DNA of 64,000 nt from Acanthosepion esculentum (Eukaryota > Mollusca > Cephalopoda > Sepiida > Sepiidae), in the NCBI GenBank assembly GCA_964036315.1, contig OZ038485.1, positions 79,840,460 through 79,904,459 on the forward strand, read 5' to 3'. Below the pieces are notes generated by a model. The model was not told the origin of the DNA, made no database searches, and was given only the letters and a program-made list of their open reading frames with translations. Made by a program: the position numbers and the translations under genes. Positions 1 to 12,594 of this stretch are shown here, piece by piece; within the stretch, counting starts at the first letter, position 1; each line of letters starts with the position of its first letter.

Positions 1-3000
1 ATCAACGATTCGGTTGATATTAATTTGTACTTTAAGAATTTTAAATGTTTAACTTGCATCAATTCAATGGCATTTATGTGCATTCCACTAAATGGAAAAT
101 CTTACGAATAAGCAGAGAAATTAATTTGTTTTATATCCCAGATATATATATCGGTTGATTTTAACTTGGACTATACGTCCTTTTTGATGTTTATCTTCAT
201 CAACTGAATGACATTCATTTCTATATTAATAATTGATATTCTACGATAAAGCAGAGAAATTAATTTGTTATATATCACCGATTCGGTTGATTTAAACATG
301 GACTATACCTCCTTTTTAATGTTTAACTTGCACCCATTCAATTGCATTCATTTATATTCAACTAAATGGATATTGTACGAATATGCTTAGAAATTAATAG
401 GTTTTATATCAGATATTCGGTTGATTTTAACTTGTACTTTACGTTCTATTTAATGCTTAACTTGCATGAATTCAATGGCATTAATATAAATTCAACTACA
501 TGGATATTTTAGGAATAAGCAGAGAAACTAATTGGTTTCATATGACCGATTCGGTTGTTTTTAACTTGTAATTAACGTCCTTATTACTGCATAACTTGCA
601 TCAATTCAATTGCATTCATATATATTCAACTAAATGGATATTCTACGAAGAAGCAGAGAAATTAAGGTGTTTTATATCAGCGATTCGGTTTATTTTAACT
701 TGGAAATTACGTCGTTTTAAAGCTTAACTTGCGTCAATGCAATGGAACGCCAATGCAATGGAATTCATTTACATTCAAATAAGTGCATATTGTACGAATA
801 AGCAGAGAAATTAATTTGTTTTATATCACCGATACTGTTGATTTTAACTTGTAGTTTACGCCCTTTTTAATGCTGAACTTTCATCAATTGCATACATTTA
901 TATTCAACTAAATGGATATTCTACGAATAAGCAGAGAAATTAATTTGTTTTATATCACCGAATCGGTTGATTTTAACTTGGAATTTACGTCCTTTTAATG
1001 CTTACCTTGCATCAATTCAATGGCATTCATTTATATTCAAGTAAATGGATATTCTAAGAATAAGCAGAGAATTTAATTTGTTTTATGTCACCGATTCGTT
1101 TGATTTCAACTTGGAATTTACGTCCTTTTAATACTTAACTTGCATCATTCAATGGCATTAATTTACATTCAACTAAATAGATATTCTACGAAAATTCACT
1201 GATTCGTTTAATTTGAACTTGGACTTTACGTACTTTTTAATGCTTAACTTGCATCAATGCAATGCCATTCATCTACATTCAACTAAATGGATAATCTAAG
1301 AATAAACAGAGAGATTAATTTGTTTTATGTTACCGATTCAGTTGATTTCTACTTGGACTTTACGTTCTTTTTAATGGTTTACGTGCATCAATTCAATGGC
1401 ATTCATTCACATTCAACTAAATAGATATTCTACGAAAAAGCTGAGAATTTAATTTGTATTATATCACGTATTCCGTTGATTTTAACTTGAACATTACGTC
1501 CTTTTTAATGCTTCATCAATTTAATGGCATTCATTTACATTCAACTAAATGGATATTAATAAGCAGACAAATTAATTTGTTTTATATCACCGATTCGGTT
1601 AGAATTTTCGTCCTTCTTAATGCTTAACTTGCATCAATTCTATTGCATTCATTCATATTCAACTAAATGGATATACTAGGAATAAGCAGAGAAATTAATT
1701 TGTTTTATATCACCGAATCGGTTGAATTAACATGTAGTTTACATCCTTTTTAATGCTTAACTTGCATCAATTGCATTCATTTATGTTCAACTAAATGGAT
1801 CTTCTACGAATAATGAGAGAAATTAATTTGTTTTATATCACCGAATCGGTTGATTTTAACTTGTTGCTTACATCCTTTATAATGCTTAACTTGAATCAAT
1901 TCAATTACATTCATTCATATTCAACTAAATGGATATACTAGGAATAAGCAGAGAAATTAATTTGTTTTATATCACCGAATCGGTTGAATTAACATGTAGT
2001 TTACATCCTTTTTAATGCTTAACTTGCATCAATTGCATTCATTTATGTCCAACTAAATGGATCTTCTACGAATAATGAGAGAAATTAATTTGTTTTATAT
2101 CACCGAATCGGTTGATTTTAACTTGTTGCTTACATCCTTTATAATGCTTAACTTGAATCAATTCAATTACATTCATTCATATTCAACTAAATGGATATAC
2201 TAGGAATAAGTAGAGGAATTAATTTGTTTTATATCACCGAATCGGTTGAATTAACATGTAGTTTACATCCTTTTTAATGCTTAACTTGCATCAATTGCAT
2301 TCATTTATGTTCAACTAAATGGATCTTCTACGAATAATGAGAGAAATTAATTTGTTTTATATCACCGAATCGGTTGATTTTAACTTGTTGCTTACATCCT
2401 TTATAATGCTTAACTTGAATCAATTCAATTACATTCATTCATATTCAACTAAATGGATATACTAGGAATAAGTAGAGGAATTAATTTGTTTTATATCACC
2501 GAATCGGTTGAATTAACATGTAGTTTACATCCTTTTTAATGCTTAACTTGCATCAATTGCATTCAATTATGTTCAACTAAATGGATCTTCTACGAATAAT
2601 GAGAGAAATTAATTTGTTTTATATCACCGAATCGGTTGATTTTAACTTGTTGCTTACATCCTTTATAATGCTTAACTTGAATCAATTCAATTACATTCAT
2701 TCATATTCAACTAAATGGATATACTAGGAATAAGTAGAGGAATTAATTTGTTTTATATCACCGAATCGGTTGAATTAACATGTAGTTTACATCCTTTTTA
2801 ATGCTTAACTTGCATCAATTGCATTCATTTATGTTCAACTAAATGGATCTTCTACGAATAATGAGAGAAATTAATTTGTTTTATATCACCGAATCGGTTG
2901 ATTTTAACTTGTTGCTTACATCCTTTATAATGCTTAACTTGAATCAATTCAATTACATTCATTCATATTCAACTAAATGGATATTCTACGAATAAGTAGA

Positions 3001-5220
3001 GGAATTATTTTTTTTGTATCACCGATTGAGTTGATTTTAATTTGGACTTTACATCCTTTTATTTCTTAACATTAATCAATTAAATGGCATTCATTTATAT
3101 TCTACTAAGTGGATATTCTACGAAAAAGCTGAGAATTTAATTTGTATTATATCACCGATTCCGTTGATTTTAACTTGGACTTTACGTCCTTTTTAATGAT
3201 TCATCAATTCAATGGCATTCATTTACATTCAACTAAATGGATATTCTACGAATAATTAGAGAAATTAATTAATTTATATCACGGATTCTGTTGATTTCAA
3301 CTTGGATTTTACGTCCTTTTTAATGCTTAAGTTGCATCAATTCAATGGCATTCATTTACATTCAACTAAATGGATAATCTACGAAAAAGCAGAGAAATTC
3401 ATTCGTTTTATGTGATCGAATCTGTTGATTTTAACTTGGAATTTACATCCTTTTATTGCTTAACATGAATCAATTCAATGGCATTCATTTGCATTCTACT
3501 AAATGGATCTTCTACGAATAAGCAGAGAAATTAATTTGTTTTATATCACCGAATCGGTTGAATCAACATGTAGTTTACATCCTTTTTAATGCTTAACTTG
3601 CATCAATTCAATTGCATTCATTAATATTCGGACTAAATTCATCTTCTACGAATAAGTAGAGAAATTAATTTGTTTTATATCACCGATTCGGTTCATTTTA
3701 ACTTGGAATTTACGTACGTTTTCATGCATAACCTTTTATCAATTCAATTGCATTCATTTATATTCAAGTAAATGGATATTCTACGGATTAGCAGAGAAAT
3801 TATTTTGATTTGTATCACCGATTCGGTGGATTTTAACTTGGGCTTTACGTCCTTATATTGCTTAACTTGAATGAATTAAATTACATTCATTTATATTCAA
3901 CTAAATGGATCTTGTACGAATAAGCAGAGAAATTAATTTGTTTTATATCAACGATTCGTTTGATTCTAACTTTTACTTTACATCCGTTTTAATGCTTAAC
4001 TTGCATCAATTCAATGGCATTCATTCTTATTCAACTTAGTGGTTATTCTACGAATAAGCAGAGAAATTATTTTGTTATATATCAACGATTCGGTTGATTT
4101 TAACTTGGACTTTACGTCATTTTATTGCTTAACATGAATCAATTATATGGCATTCATTTATATTCAACTAAATGGATATTCTACGAATAAGCAGAGAAAT
4201 TAATTTGTTTTATAACACCGATTCCGTTGATTTTAATTTGGACTTTACGTCATTTTATTGCTTACCTTGAATCAATTAAATGGCATTCATTTATATTCAA
4301 CTGAACTTATATTCTACGAATAAGCAGATAAAGTAATTTGTTTTATATCACCAATTCGGTTGATTTTAACTTGGAATTTACGTTCTTTTAATGATTAATT
4401 TGCATCAATTCAATTACATTCATTTATGTTCAACTAAATGGATATTCGAGGAATAAGCAGATAAATTATTTTGTTTATTATAACCGATTAGGTTTATTTT
4501 AACTTGGACTTTACGTCCTTTTTTTGCTTAACTTGGATCAATTAAATGCATTCATTTATATTCAACTAAATGGATATTCTACGAATAAGCAGAGAAATTA
4601 ATTGGTCTTATATCACCGATTCGGTTGATTTTAACTTGTACTTTATATCCTTTTTATGCTTAACTTGCATCAATTCTATTGCATTCATTTACATTCAACG
4701 AAAAGTATATTCTACCAATAAGCTTAGAAATTAATTTGTTTTATATCACCGATTCAGTTGATTTTAACTTGGAAATTACGTCTGTTTTAATGCTTAACTT
4801 GCATCAATCCAATTGAATTCCTTTATATTCCACTAAATTGATATTCTACGTATAAGCAGAGAAATTATTTTGTTTTATATCACCGACGCGGTTGCTTTTA
4901 ACTTGGATTTTCGTCTTTTTATTGCTTAACTTGAATCAATTAATTGGCATTCATTTATATTCAATTAAATGTATATTCTACGAATTACGCAGAGAAATTA
5001 TTTTGTTTCATATCACCGATTCGTTTGGTTTGAACTTGGTCTTTACATCCTTTTCTTGCTTAACTTGAATCAATTCAATTGCATTCATTTATATTCAACT
5101 AAATTGATATTCTAAGAATAAGCCGAGAAATTAATTAGTTTTATATCACCGATTCCGTTGATTTTAACTTGAAATTTACGTCCTTTTTAATGCTTAACTT
5201 GCATCGGTTCAATGGCATTT
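1..5220. repeat. Satellite array, ~131-bp monomer
   Basis: About 40 tandem monomers of roughly 128-134 bp, the array starting outside the window. Each monomer has the landmarks ATCACCGATTCGGTTGATTT, TTAACTTG, TTTACGTCC, GCTTAACTTGCATCAATTC, ATTCAACTAAATGGATATTC and GCAGAGAAATTAATTTG. Most monomers are diverged from each other by substitutions and small indels. A short internal stretch is far more homogeneous and is listed separately. The array ends near 5,220, where the sequence passes into unique AT-rich DNA. No coding frame is present. Role unknown; it could be a pericentromeric or interstitial satellite block. Confidence 0.95.
1711..3020. repeat. 262-bp dimeric higher-order repeat, 5 copies
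   Basis: The marker CACCGAATCGGTTG recurs at 1711, 1839, 1973, 2101, 2235, 2363, 2497, 2625, 2759 and 2887, giving strictly alternating spacings of 128 and 134 bp. The 128-bp monomer lacks six bases before GCATTC and carries AACATGTAG; the 134-bp monomer carries AACTTGTTG. Five dimers cover exactly 1,310 bp and differ from each other by only a handful of substitutions, unlike the diverged monomers on both sides. This indicates recent amplification of a dimer by unequal exchange or gene conversion. Confidence 0.92.
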
Positions 5221-7000
5221 ATTATAGAGTTAATATAAGGATAGCCACACAATAGGTTGCCTAAATTTCTATATTTAAGTGACGATTTTCAAGAACCAGA
5301 ATAATGACAGTTTCCTGATATCGACGTAAATCATCGTACGATAAGTGCTTACCTCCGTAAACTCATAGTCGGTCAAGATGTTACGAAAAATCCTGTCATG
5401 CAATAGCTTCAAGCAATTTACCATTTTGGGGTGAGTAACAGATATATTTATATATTAATATCTAACGTATTACCTAATAAATTTGCAGCAGATATTTATA
5501 TTAATATACAAAAATACTTCTCATCTGAAATCTGATTTATAGTCTCATGTACCAAGTTCAAAAGAATTAAGAATATTGAATAATTTAAAACCTCCAATAA
5601 TATCGTCCTTATTGTTCTTGTATATGTATTTATTTAATGTAACAAAGGATTTACAAGATACTGTGCTGTTATATTATACGAATCCGATATTGTTAATATA
5701 TCGGATAGTGTTAATATATTTGCTAATGATAAAATGATATTCGGTTAAATAACCTCATTTTTTGTCATTTTATTATATGGGAAATACAAGGATAGAAATA
5801 ATATACCTTGCCTCTGTTGCTCCATAACTTTTGCTGGTGAAGGAAAGATGATATTTGGTTTAATACAGATACCTCCAAAATTTTCTAAAAAAACATAGCC
5901 TGGTGAAAAAGGCCCCAAACCTGATAAAAATAAATTTTTATAGTCAAAATGTTTATGCCATTATTAAGAAGAAAGATCAAAGTATTTTTGGATTATTTTA
6001 TTCAGTTTTTTAGTCCTTACTTGCCCCTTCAAAATTTTGAATAAAAATCTTGTTTTTCTTGCATCAGCGGGTGGGCCAAATATTAGTATGGGAAATTTAT
6101 CGTCATATTTGGCATTCAAAATACATTGTTTTTGTTAAATTCTTGCATTCTCTCGGATTTTAAGGACATTTTTAGGACTTATTCAAAAATTAGTACAACT
6201 TTTGGTAATTATTTTTAGAAAATCTTCGTAAAAATATTTTTTCACGCCCGCAACCCCCATTTATTTAAATTCATGAAATTAAAAATTTCAGCATTTTCAT
6301 ATTTATATTAGTTAAAAGCATGACTCTTTGGAGAATTTAAATCATTGATTTCTTTTTGTGTAGCGATAAAAACCATTTACCAAAAGTTTGGTTTGAATCG
6401 GAAAATAAAAAATATAATAAAACTATGGCATTATTTAATTAGAAAATATTTTAATTGCGTTTATAAATATAATATATTAAAGACGCGATTGTTTAAGAAA
6501 AATTAGATTAATAATGAATTTGTAGAAGAATTGTTTTCATTTTTTTAAATTTTAATTTGAAAAATTTAAGTTTTAAATCTTTTAAAATTCTGTATTAATT
6601 TCAGCCTTTTAGATGATACTATTATTACGTGAAAACTATATTTACTACTTATAAATGGAAGAACTTAATGCAAATACTCAAATACTAATATTTTTAAAAG
6701 AATTTTGAATTTAAAACGTGCTGATTTTTATAAGTATGGGGGACCATACACGATATTATCTGAAAATAAGAGTGATGACTATAGTAAATATTTCTTAAAA
6801 TTTAATGAAACATTAGATTACGTAGAACATTTTCTTAAATTTTTAAGATAACTGAGTAATTATTATATAAATTATACAAAAATGGCTCTGACACCATTGA
6901 CTTCAATTATGTTTTAGAGATAAAGAAGAACAACATTGGGTTAAAAATGCATTTCTACGATATTTTAAACTTAAAGTAAACAATATTTGTTTCAAGTCGA
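5221..7000. other. AT-rich spacer, nothing recognised
   Basis: Unique AT-rich sequence with no long frame, no tandem structure and no transposon motif that I can recognise. It separates the satellite block from the first LINE. Confidence 0.6.
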
Positions 7001-7014
7001 ATTAATTATGCAGA

Positions 7015-8870
7015 ATGTCCTCGGGTTGCGTCGGACCTGACCTACGGCGTTTTGTGGTTACGGTGCTATCTCCCATAATATACGTCGTTACGCAGCGCTA
7101 TATGGGGAAGACGGCGTTGTTTCTGCACCAGCTGTACGCCATACTGAATTGTGTGCTACATTCAATTTTTTTCATTTGTGTCATTTGTGCCATCTTGGAG
7201 GAGAACTTTTTCCTTTCATTATGGCTACGAAACGTAACACAGACTCGTGGTTGCTTATATAAAACCTCCCTCCTCGATCTCTGTTTTACCTCCATCCCTG
7301 ACTCTGATCAAGGTACGCAGCTCTGCCCTCTTGGCAACTCTACTCACACGGTAGCGTCTGTAAACATCTTCTTCCACTCCACCTCAAGCGATAAACCTCC
7401 TACCAAGAGAATATCTTTCTGTCATCAACGCGCAGACTGGGACTCGTTCTGTGATTTCCTTCGCGTGTTCTCTTTCAACGTAGTTTTTATCTCGTTCATA
7501 AATGCGCGTCTTAGGTTTCCTTCTGGGTAAAAGCCGGCATCGATGCTTTCATTCCAGCAAGGTAATACCAAGTTAAATCGCCCTCATCTCCTTGGTTTTC
7601 ATCTGCTTACTCAGCCGATGTCGCCCACAGGTATCACTTCTTCCGTCTGTACCTGAGCGACATGTCTGATTGCAAAAAAACGTCTCTTTGTCTCTGCTCG
7701 TAATAAGTGCAAGACTATTATCAAAAAAGCAAACTTGTTGTCTGCTGATAGAATGAAACAACGTATTGCATCTTGCATGTTTGGTTCTAGAGATTATTAT
7801 CAGCTCTGCAAGAGTGTGATCAACAATAGCAAATCCTTAATCCCCCCTGCATTCAATCAATTCGAAGTTCTAATATCCACAGTAAATAAGGCTGAATGCT
7901 TTGCTCGGAAACTCTTCTCCAACTCAAACTTGATACATCTTTATGGACCCTCTAAATACCGCCCTATCAGTCTCCTACCACTCTTCGGCAAAGTTTTCCC
8001 GGCTTTAATCAATGCCGAAGTAGTTAATCATCTTACCTCCTATAATCTTTTCTCTGACAAACAATATGGTTTCAGTTTTGCACAGTCTACTGCTGATATG
8101 CTCACGGCTATAACTGAATATGTATACAAAGCCATTGATAATAATGACGAAGCTCCAGTTGTGGCTCTAGATATCTCTCAGGCGTTTGACAGGGTTTTGC
8201 GTGCTGAACTTCTAAGTAAACTTCAACGCTACGGTATTACAGGACGATTGTATGATTTAATCTAGTCATTCCTATCAAATAGGTAAATGAAGTTCGTCCT
8301 GAATGGGCTCTCTTCCAATTCATTTCATACGAACGCCGGTGTTCCTCAAGGCTTTATCCTGGGTCCTACACTGTTTCTGGTATGCATCTGTTTTTCTTGA
8401 TGTCATTAGTTTTTAAATAGGAACCTATGCAGACGACATTACCATTTACGCTTGTCTCAGCAATAAATTCGGCAATGCTGACAAAGTTAACCTGGCCGTT
8501 GGTCTCGAAAAGGATCCCCAATCAGTGGTTGATTGGGGCAGGAAATAGCTTGTAAACTTTAATGCCTCCAAAACACGACTGCTCTCATTTAACAACCATA
8601 GAGAAACTTCCCTGCCCCCTATCAGCTTGGTTGATGCTCGACTTCAATAGAACGCCTCATTGCTCCTTCTTGGTCTCAAGCTTTCCACTGACCTGAAGTG
8701 GAAAAACTACATTGAATCAATAGCTACATCTAACGCAAGGAAAGTTCGTTCTCCTTGTCATGCCAGCAGGTTTTTCTCCACTGAGACCATCCTACACATC
8801 TGGAACTCTAACATTCGTCCATTCCTTCAAAGAATGGAATTAATATGCAGGGATAAAATAAAATATTTAA
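7015..8870 (+). mobile_element. Degraded EN-RT LINE (jockey/CR1-like group)
   Basis: Non-LTR retrotransposon remnant. A frame from about 7,240 to 7,530 holds the end of an endonuclease domain (SLLDLCFTS, then a PLG-STHTVAS segment where an SDH motif is expected) and the linker WDSFCDFLR. After a deletion the reverse transcriptase follows: YRPISLLPLFGKVF, QYGFSFAQSTADML, motif A in VALDISQAFDRV (7,735-8,265), GVPQGFILGP near 8,340 and YADDITIYA near 8,425. Then comes the C-terminal block LLGLKLSTDLKWKNYIE (8,660-8,850). Several stops and frame changes (for example at 8,263 and 8,548) mean it is dead, although the YADD core survives. The same family reappears at 35 kb, 48 kb and 58 kb. Confidence 0.88.
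7735..8265 (+). pseudogene. LINE reverse transcriptase fragment
   Basis: A 176-codon open stretch inside the LINE. It begins in the pre-RT linker (GSRDYYQLCKSVINNSKS), jumps across a deletion into RT motifs 1-2 (YRPISLLP, then LFSDKQYGF) and reaches motif A (ALDISQAFDRV), ending at a stop just before the expected SFLSNR segment. The palm continues downstream in other frames. It is not a functional gene. Confidence 0.85.
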
Positions 8871-8989
8871 TAACAATATCTGGTTATCGCTATGTTGGCG
8901 CAATTATATATTAAACTGCTATTACAGTTCTTTAATTTAGAAATATATTTGGCATTTAAAATACATACACAAACGTACAGGCATATACA

Positions 8990-9128
8990 CATCCACGTGC
9001 ACAGACATACACACACACACACACATCAAAAGAAAATTTCAACCTCATACCAAACAGACTACTCACAAGCATACACACGAACCCTACAAAATATAGGAAG
9101 TTTGTGTATGTATATGTATGCATATATG

Positions 9129-9165
<37 letters not shown>

Positions 9166-9180
9166 GTGTCTTTGTATATA
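8990..9180. repeat. (CA)n/(TA)n mixed microsatellite
   Basis: Short CA runs near 9,010 and a TA run at about 9,125-9,160, with ATGT interruptions. The open frames on both strands here (poly His/Thr, Tyr/Ile) are translations of the microsatellite. Confidence 0.85.
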
Positions 9181-9676
9181 TGTATGCATATATGTGTATG
9201 ATAATTCCTTATAATAAGACAGGTATGTATGTATGTAGAGGGTATATACATATACAATGCATACTAACAAAAATATAGACAATACAAAAAATGAAAATAC
9301 ATCTAAGAACACACAGGGGTCATTAAAAAATAAGAATAGAGATATCTCTCCTCACCCTTTCTCGGACCAATCTGAATTGTTTTATTAACCTTCAAGCAGA
9401 ACTTTCTCATTGCCAGTCCAAGAAATACATTTTTGTCAATACCACACAAAAAAGAGAATGTTTAACATCGAAAAACATAAGGAAGACTAATTCCTTTTAA
9501 TAATATGTGTAAATACCGACTCGTTGGCTGGAGAAGATCGCGAGACTCGAATCACGTATCGCAAAATTATGGAAAATAAAGCATAATATATATTTTGAAA
9601 ACATTACAACCAAAAAGGTTTGCGGTTTCTCCCTGTCTCTATCTCTTTCTGTCTCTCTTTCTGTCTCTCTCTCTCT

Positions 9677-9678
<2 letters not shown>

Positions 9679-9750
<72 letters not shown>
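9679..9750. repeat. (AT)n microsatellite
   Basis: About 36 AT units preceded by a (CT)n run. It directly abuts the outer end of the Penelope-like terminal repeat that starts at 9,751. Confidence 0.95.
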
Positions 9751-9754
<4 letters not shown>

Positions 9755-9818
9755 AAAAATATGGAAAAGACAAAACAAAATTTGAATATGCAAGTTTACT
9801 GTTTTAATGTTGTTTTAC

Positions 9819-9862
9819 TGTCAACGTCAGACGTTTCGGTCTAATAGACCATCTTCAGGACA
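9819..9862 (-). ncRNA. Hammerhead-ribozyme-like fold in PLE repeat
   Basis: Read on the minus strand: helix I strand UGUC; core CUGAAGA (fits CUGANGA); one unpaired U; helix II GGUCU/AGACC with loop AUU; core GAA; helix III ACGU/ACGU closed by CUG; cleavage-site base U; helix I partner GACA. All core positions of a minimal type I hammerhead are present apart from the extra base before helix II. Published work reports minimal hammerheads in PLE terminal repeats; activity of this copy is inferred, not shown. Confidence 0.75.
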
Positions 9863-10108
9863 TGGTTGTTGGAAACATACTTAGAATTAGACGATATTTA
9901 AGTCAACATGAAGAGACGATAGAATCAAGACTAGTCAGAAACAGAAAAACTGAAATTCTAAATTCAGCGTCATTTTTGGGGGGATTCGGTCACGTTCGCG
10001 TCGCGCGGACGATGCTGCGAAAACGCGCTCCCAAGAAAGAGGCTTTATCTTAAGTGGAAAAGAGGAATTCTATTTTAATCTAGAGCTTATCAGTACGTTT
10101 GTCACGCA

Positions 10109-10729
10109 TTAATCTTGCCAGGAAGGGGAGATGTTAAAGAAGCCGGGTCTAGTATTTACCGTACGTGAAGTGGATATTATGCCTGCCTCATAAATCCGTC
10201 TAAGGTTTTTATTATGGATAAATTTTAAAATCTTCACAGCGTCAAAATCGAAATTATGATCAAATTTAGTTAAGTGTACAAATAAAGCATTATTTAAATT
10301 ACCGAGGCGAATATCTCGTTTATGTTCGGAAACACGAGATTTTACGGACCTACCTGTTTCCCCCACATATCTCAAGTTGCAGTCTTTGCATGGGATCTGG
10401 TAGACGCAAGCATCGGATGTAATATGTTGTTTGCTGGTGTTATTTAATATACTGCGAATAGTTCTGGTAGGTAATATAGTAGTTTTAATTTTTAGCGCGT
10501 TTAGATTGTTGGAGATGTGTTCGGTCAAAAGGTTATTCGGTAGACAGATGCGACTGAAAGAATTATCAGGGGCAGCTGAAAGGGTGCCTTTCACTGACGA
10601 AGATGTAGTAGTAGTATTCGAGGTGTCATTTTGCGCTGATGAACGAATTTTATGAATTTTCAAAGCTTTATTTTTAGCGCTTAGTAATAATTGTCTCGGA
10701 TACGAAAGGCTTGAAAATGTATCCTCCAT
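10109..10729 (-). pseudogene. PLE GIY-YIG endonuclease domain
   Basis: A 206-codon minus-strand frame forming the C-terminus of the Penelope-like polyprotein. The GIY-YIG core is visible: VYQIPCKDCNLRYVGETGRS, then the catalytic-type arginine in VKSRVSEHKRDIR, a conserved histidine in FDHNFDFD, and a glutamate in LRRIYEAGI. A cysteine pair (PCKDC) sits between the two tyrosine motifs, as is usual in PLE endonucleases. This domain is thought to make the target nick that primes reverse transcription. The domain itself looks uninterrupted; the upstream frame is broken. Confidence 0.9.
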
Positions 10730-10746
10730 ATAACTGAATTCCTCAT

Positions 10747-11151
10747 CTAAATATTTTGTTGAACAGATGGAAGAGCTCTCAAGTAGAATCCAATAATAAC
10801 ACCTCTCTTAGTCCTAGTATCATTGTGAGAGTAAAAGTTTAAATAGTCGTTTTTACATGTGGGTTTACGATATACTTTGAATTCTAATTTGTTATTATTT
10901 CTAGTAAGTAGTATGTCTAAAAAAGGTAAATAATTATTAGATTCAAGTTCATGGGTAAATTTTATAGTAGGTTCTACTCTATTTAATCTATCAGTAATCT
11001 TATTTAAATCATGTTTCTGTGGGTAAATGAATAAAATGTCATCGATGTAACGGAAGTAGTGTGTATCATCAGGGATTATGTATTTGAAATGTCCAGATTC
11101 AAGAAATTCTAGAAATATGCATGCTAGGAATCCAGAGAAAGGTCTTCCCAT
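10747..11151 (-). pseudogene. PLE reverse transcriptase palm fragment
   Basis: A 134-codon minus-strand frame with the RT motif-B-like start MGRPFSGFLACIFLEFLE, the palm catalytic motif FRYIDDILFIYP, and the PLE-typical LPFLDILLTRNNNKLEFKVYRKPT segment. PLE reverse transcriptases are related to telomerase. The catalytic aspartates are retained. The adjoining N-terminal RT part lies in other frames at 11,124-11,600. Confidence 0.9.
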
Positions 11152-11615
11152 TGGTAAGCCAAATCTTTGTTTATAATAGATATTGTTATACTGGAAATAA
11201 CAATGAGACGTGTATAGGGTGCATAATTTGATGCATTTTGAGATCGGGATAGGTAGCTTAAAATCAGTTTTCTTAAGGTGGTTCTCTCACCGTTTAATGC
11301 ATTTATCAACAGGTACATTAGTGAATAGGGATTTAACGTCTAAGCTAGGTAGGGATTTGTTTCTTATATCAATATTACTGAATTCTTTACATGTGCGCCA
11401 CTTATGGTGCCCAGGATTGGAGTGAGTAATTTAGTTAAAAACCTAGCGATGTTATGAGTGGCTGAGCCTATGCCCGAGATGATGGGCCTTAATAGAATGT
11501 TAGGTTTATGGGTTTTGGGGAGACCATAGATTTTAGGGATGGTGGGGTGGTAATTAATAAGGGAAAGCCAAATCTTATCTTCATTACGAATCAGTTTCTT
11601 ATAGGACCTATTAAA

Positions 11616-12029
11616 TCATTTTAAATATTTAGAAACCTGTAGAGGGGAGATCTGTTCATAAGTGTCTCTGTCATTCAGCAAGTCCAACATTTTCTGGTTG
11701 TAAGTAACGGTGTCCATGACAACAACACCTCCACCTGTATCCGAAGGAGATATAGTAATATCACTGTTCGTAGACAGGGATTTTAAGGCATTCATATACC
11801 TCTTGGGTAAAGTAAACTCCATATTTTGGCAGTCCAAATAGGCAGCTAAGATGCCTTGGGTAAAGCCTTTATGGAAGTCGGAATCACTGTGTCTGTGATT
11901 TAGATTTATCAGTTTGCTAATGTTGTTTTTTAAACCAGTTGCAAATTTTAGACCAAAGCTAAGGGCTTCAGTCTCTATTGTACTAAGTGTAGTATTGGAG
12001 ATGTTAGTGACTAGATCAGCTCTGCCCAT
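11616..12029 (-). pseudogene. PLE N-terminal conserved region
   Basis: A 137-codon minus-strand frame upstream of the reverse transcriptase, with LSFGLKFATG, a run ending TLPKRYMNALKSLSTN, and ITISPSDTGGGVVVMD followed by YNQKMLDLLND. This arrangement precedes RT in Penelope-like polyproteins. A further block of the same protein lies at 12,186-12,506 in another frame. Confidence 0.8.
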
Positions 12030-12551
12030 TTTCTTCCAACTGCTGCGATCACATAAAGTATGAAGTTTTAATTCTTTAGATGTTTATGATTAATTCTGGC
12101 CACCTCAGCTCGGAGTCTCTCAGCTGTGATGTGAGACATACTGTTCTTTTTAGCTTTAGTTCGCGTCCCAGAAGTGTTTTTTTTTTTAAGTTTGTTCCTC
12201 GGAAAATTTTAGGTCTTTTACTGATGATTCCAAGTAGAGTTTGACGTAATTGGGGAAAATGTGCGAAGATGATTTCAAAATATTGGACAAGCTCGGGGGA
12301 ACGACTTTCTCGTACAAACAGTTCGTTAAAAAATCCTTTCTGTTTTTATAGTAATAAGCGGAGATTAATAGATTCCTATATTTACGTATAAGCTTGATGT
12401 CTTCCATGTTGTAAAGTAAATTCGGGTTTGTATTTCCAGTAGACAGTATGTAAGCAAATATGTGGATGTAGATCCGACGGTATGATGAAAAATATGGAAA
12501 AGACAAAACAAAATCCGAATATGCAAGTTTACTGTTTTAATGTTGTTTTAC

Positions 12552-12594
12552 TGTCGACGTCAGACGTTTCGGTCTAGTAGACCATCTTCAACTA
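12552..12594 (-). ncRNA. Second hammerhead-like fold, upstream PLE repeat
   Basis: Same architecture as the copy at 9,819 with compensated changes: helix II GGUCU/AGACC with loop ACU, GAA, helix III ACGU/ACGU, and C at the cleavage site. The first core base is U instead of C and the helix I 5' strand is missing, because the repeat ends there and element-external sequence begins. It therefore probably cannot fold as a complete monomer. Confidence 0.6.

Larger units (their letters stand above)
9751..12590 (-). mobile_element. Penelope-like element, nearly full length
   Basis: A 2.84-kb Penelope-like retroelement on the minus strand, bounded by two 107-bp direct repeats (9,751-9,857 and 12,484-12,590) that differ at only four positions. 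Between them, in element order, lie an N-terminal conserved region (12,186-12,506 and 11,616-12,029, with the segment PSDTGGGVVVMD), a reverse transcriptase with MGRPFSGFLACIFLEFLE and the active site YIDDILF (near 11,040), and a C-terminal GIY-YIG endonuclease (10,109-10,729). At least four frame breaks or stops separate the coding blocks, so this copy cannot encode an intact protein. The close match of the terminal repeats argues for a fairly recent insertion. Confidence 0.93.

Noticed and set aside
1..5220. Regular repeats suggesting a CRISPR-like array
   Set aside because: Monomers are head-to-tail with no unique spacers and no cas genes; this is eukaryotic satellite DNA.
8892..9844. Several open frames with Tyr/Ile or His/Thr repeats on both strands
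   Set aside because: They are translations of TA and CA microsatellites; the same applies to frames at 18.5, 23.9, 27.8, 28.4, 33.4, 36.2 and 49.9 kb.
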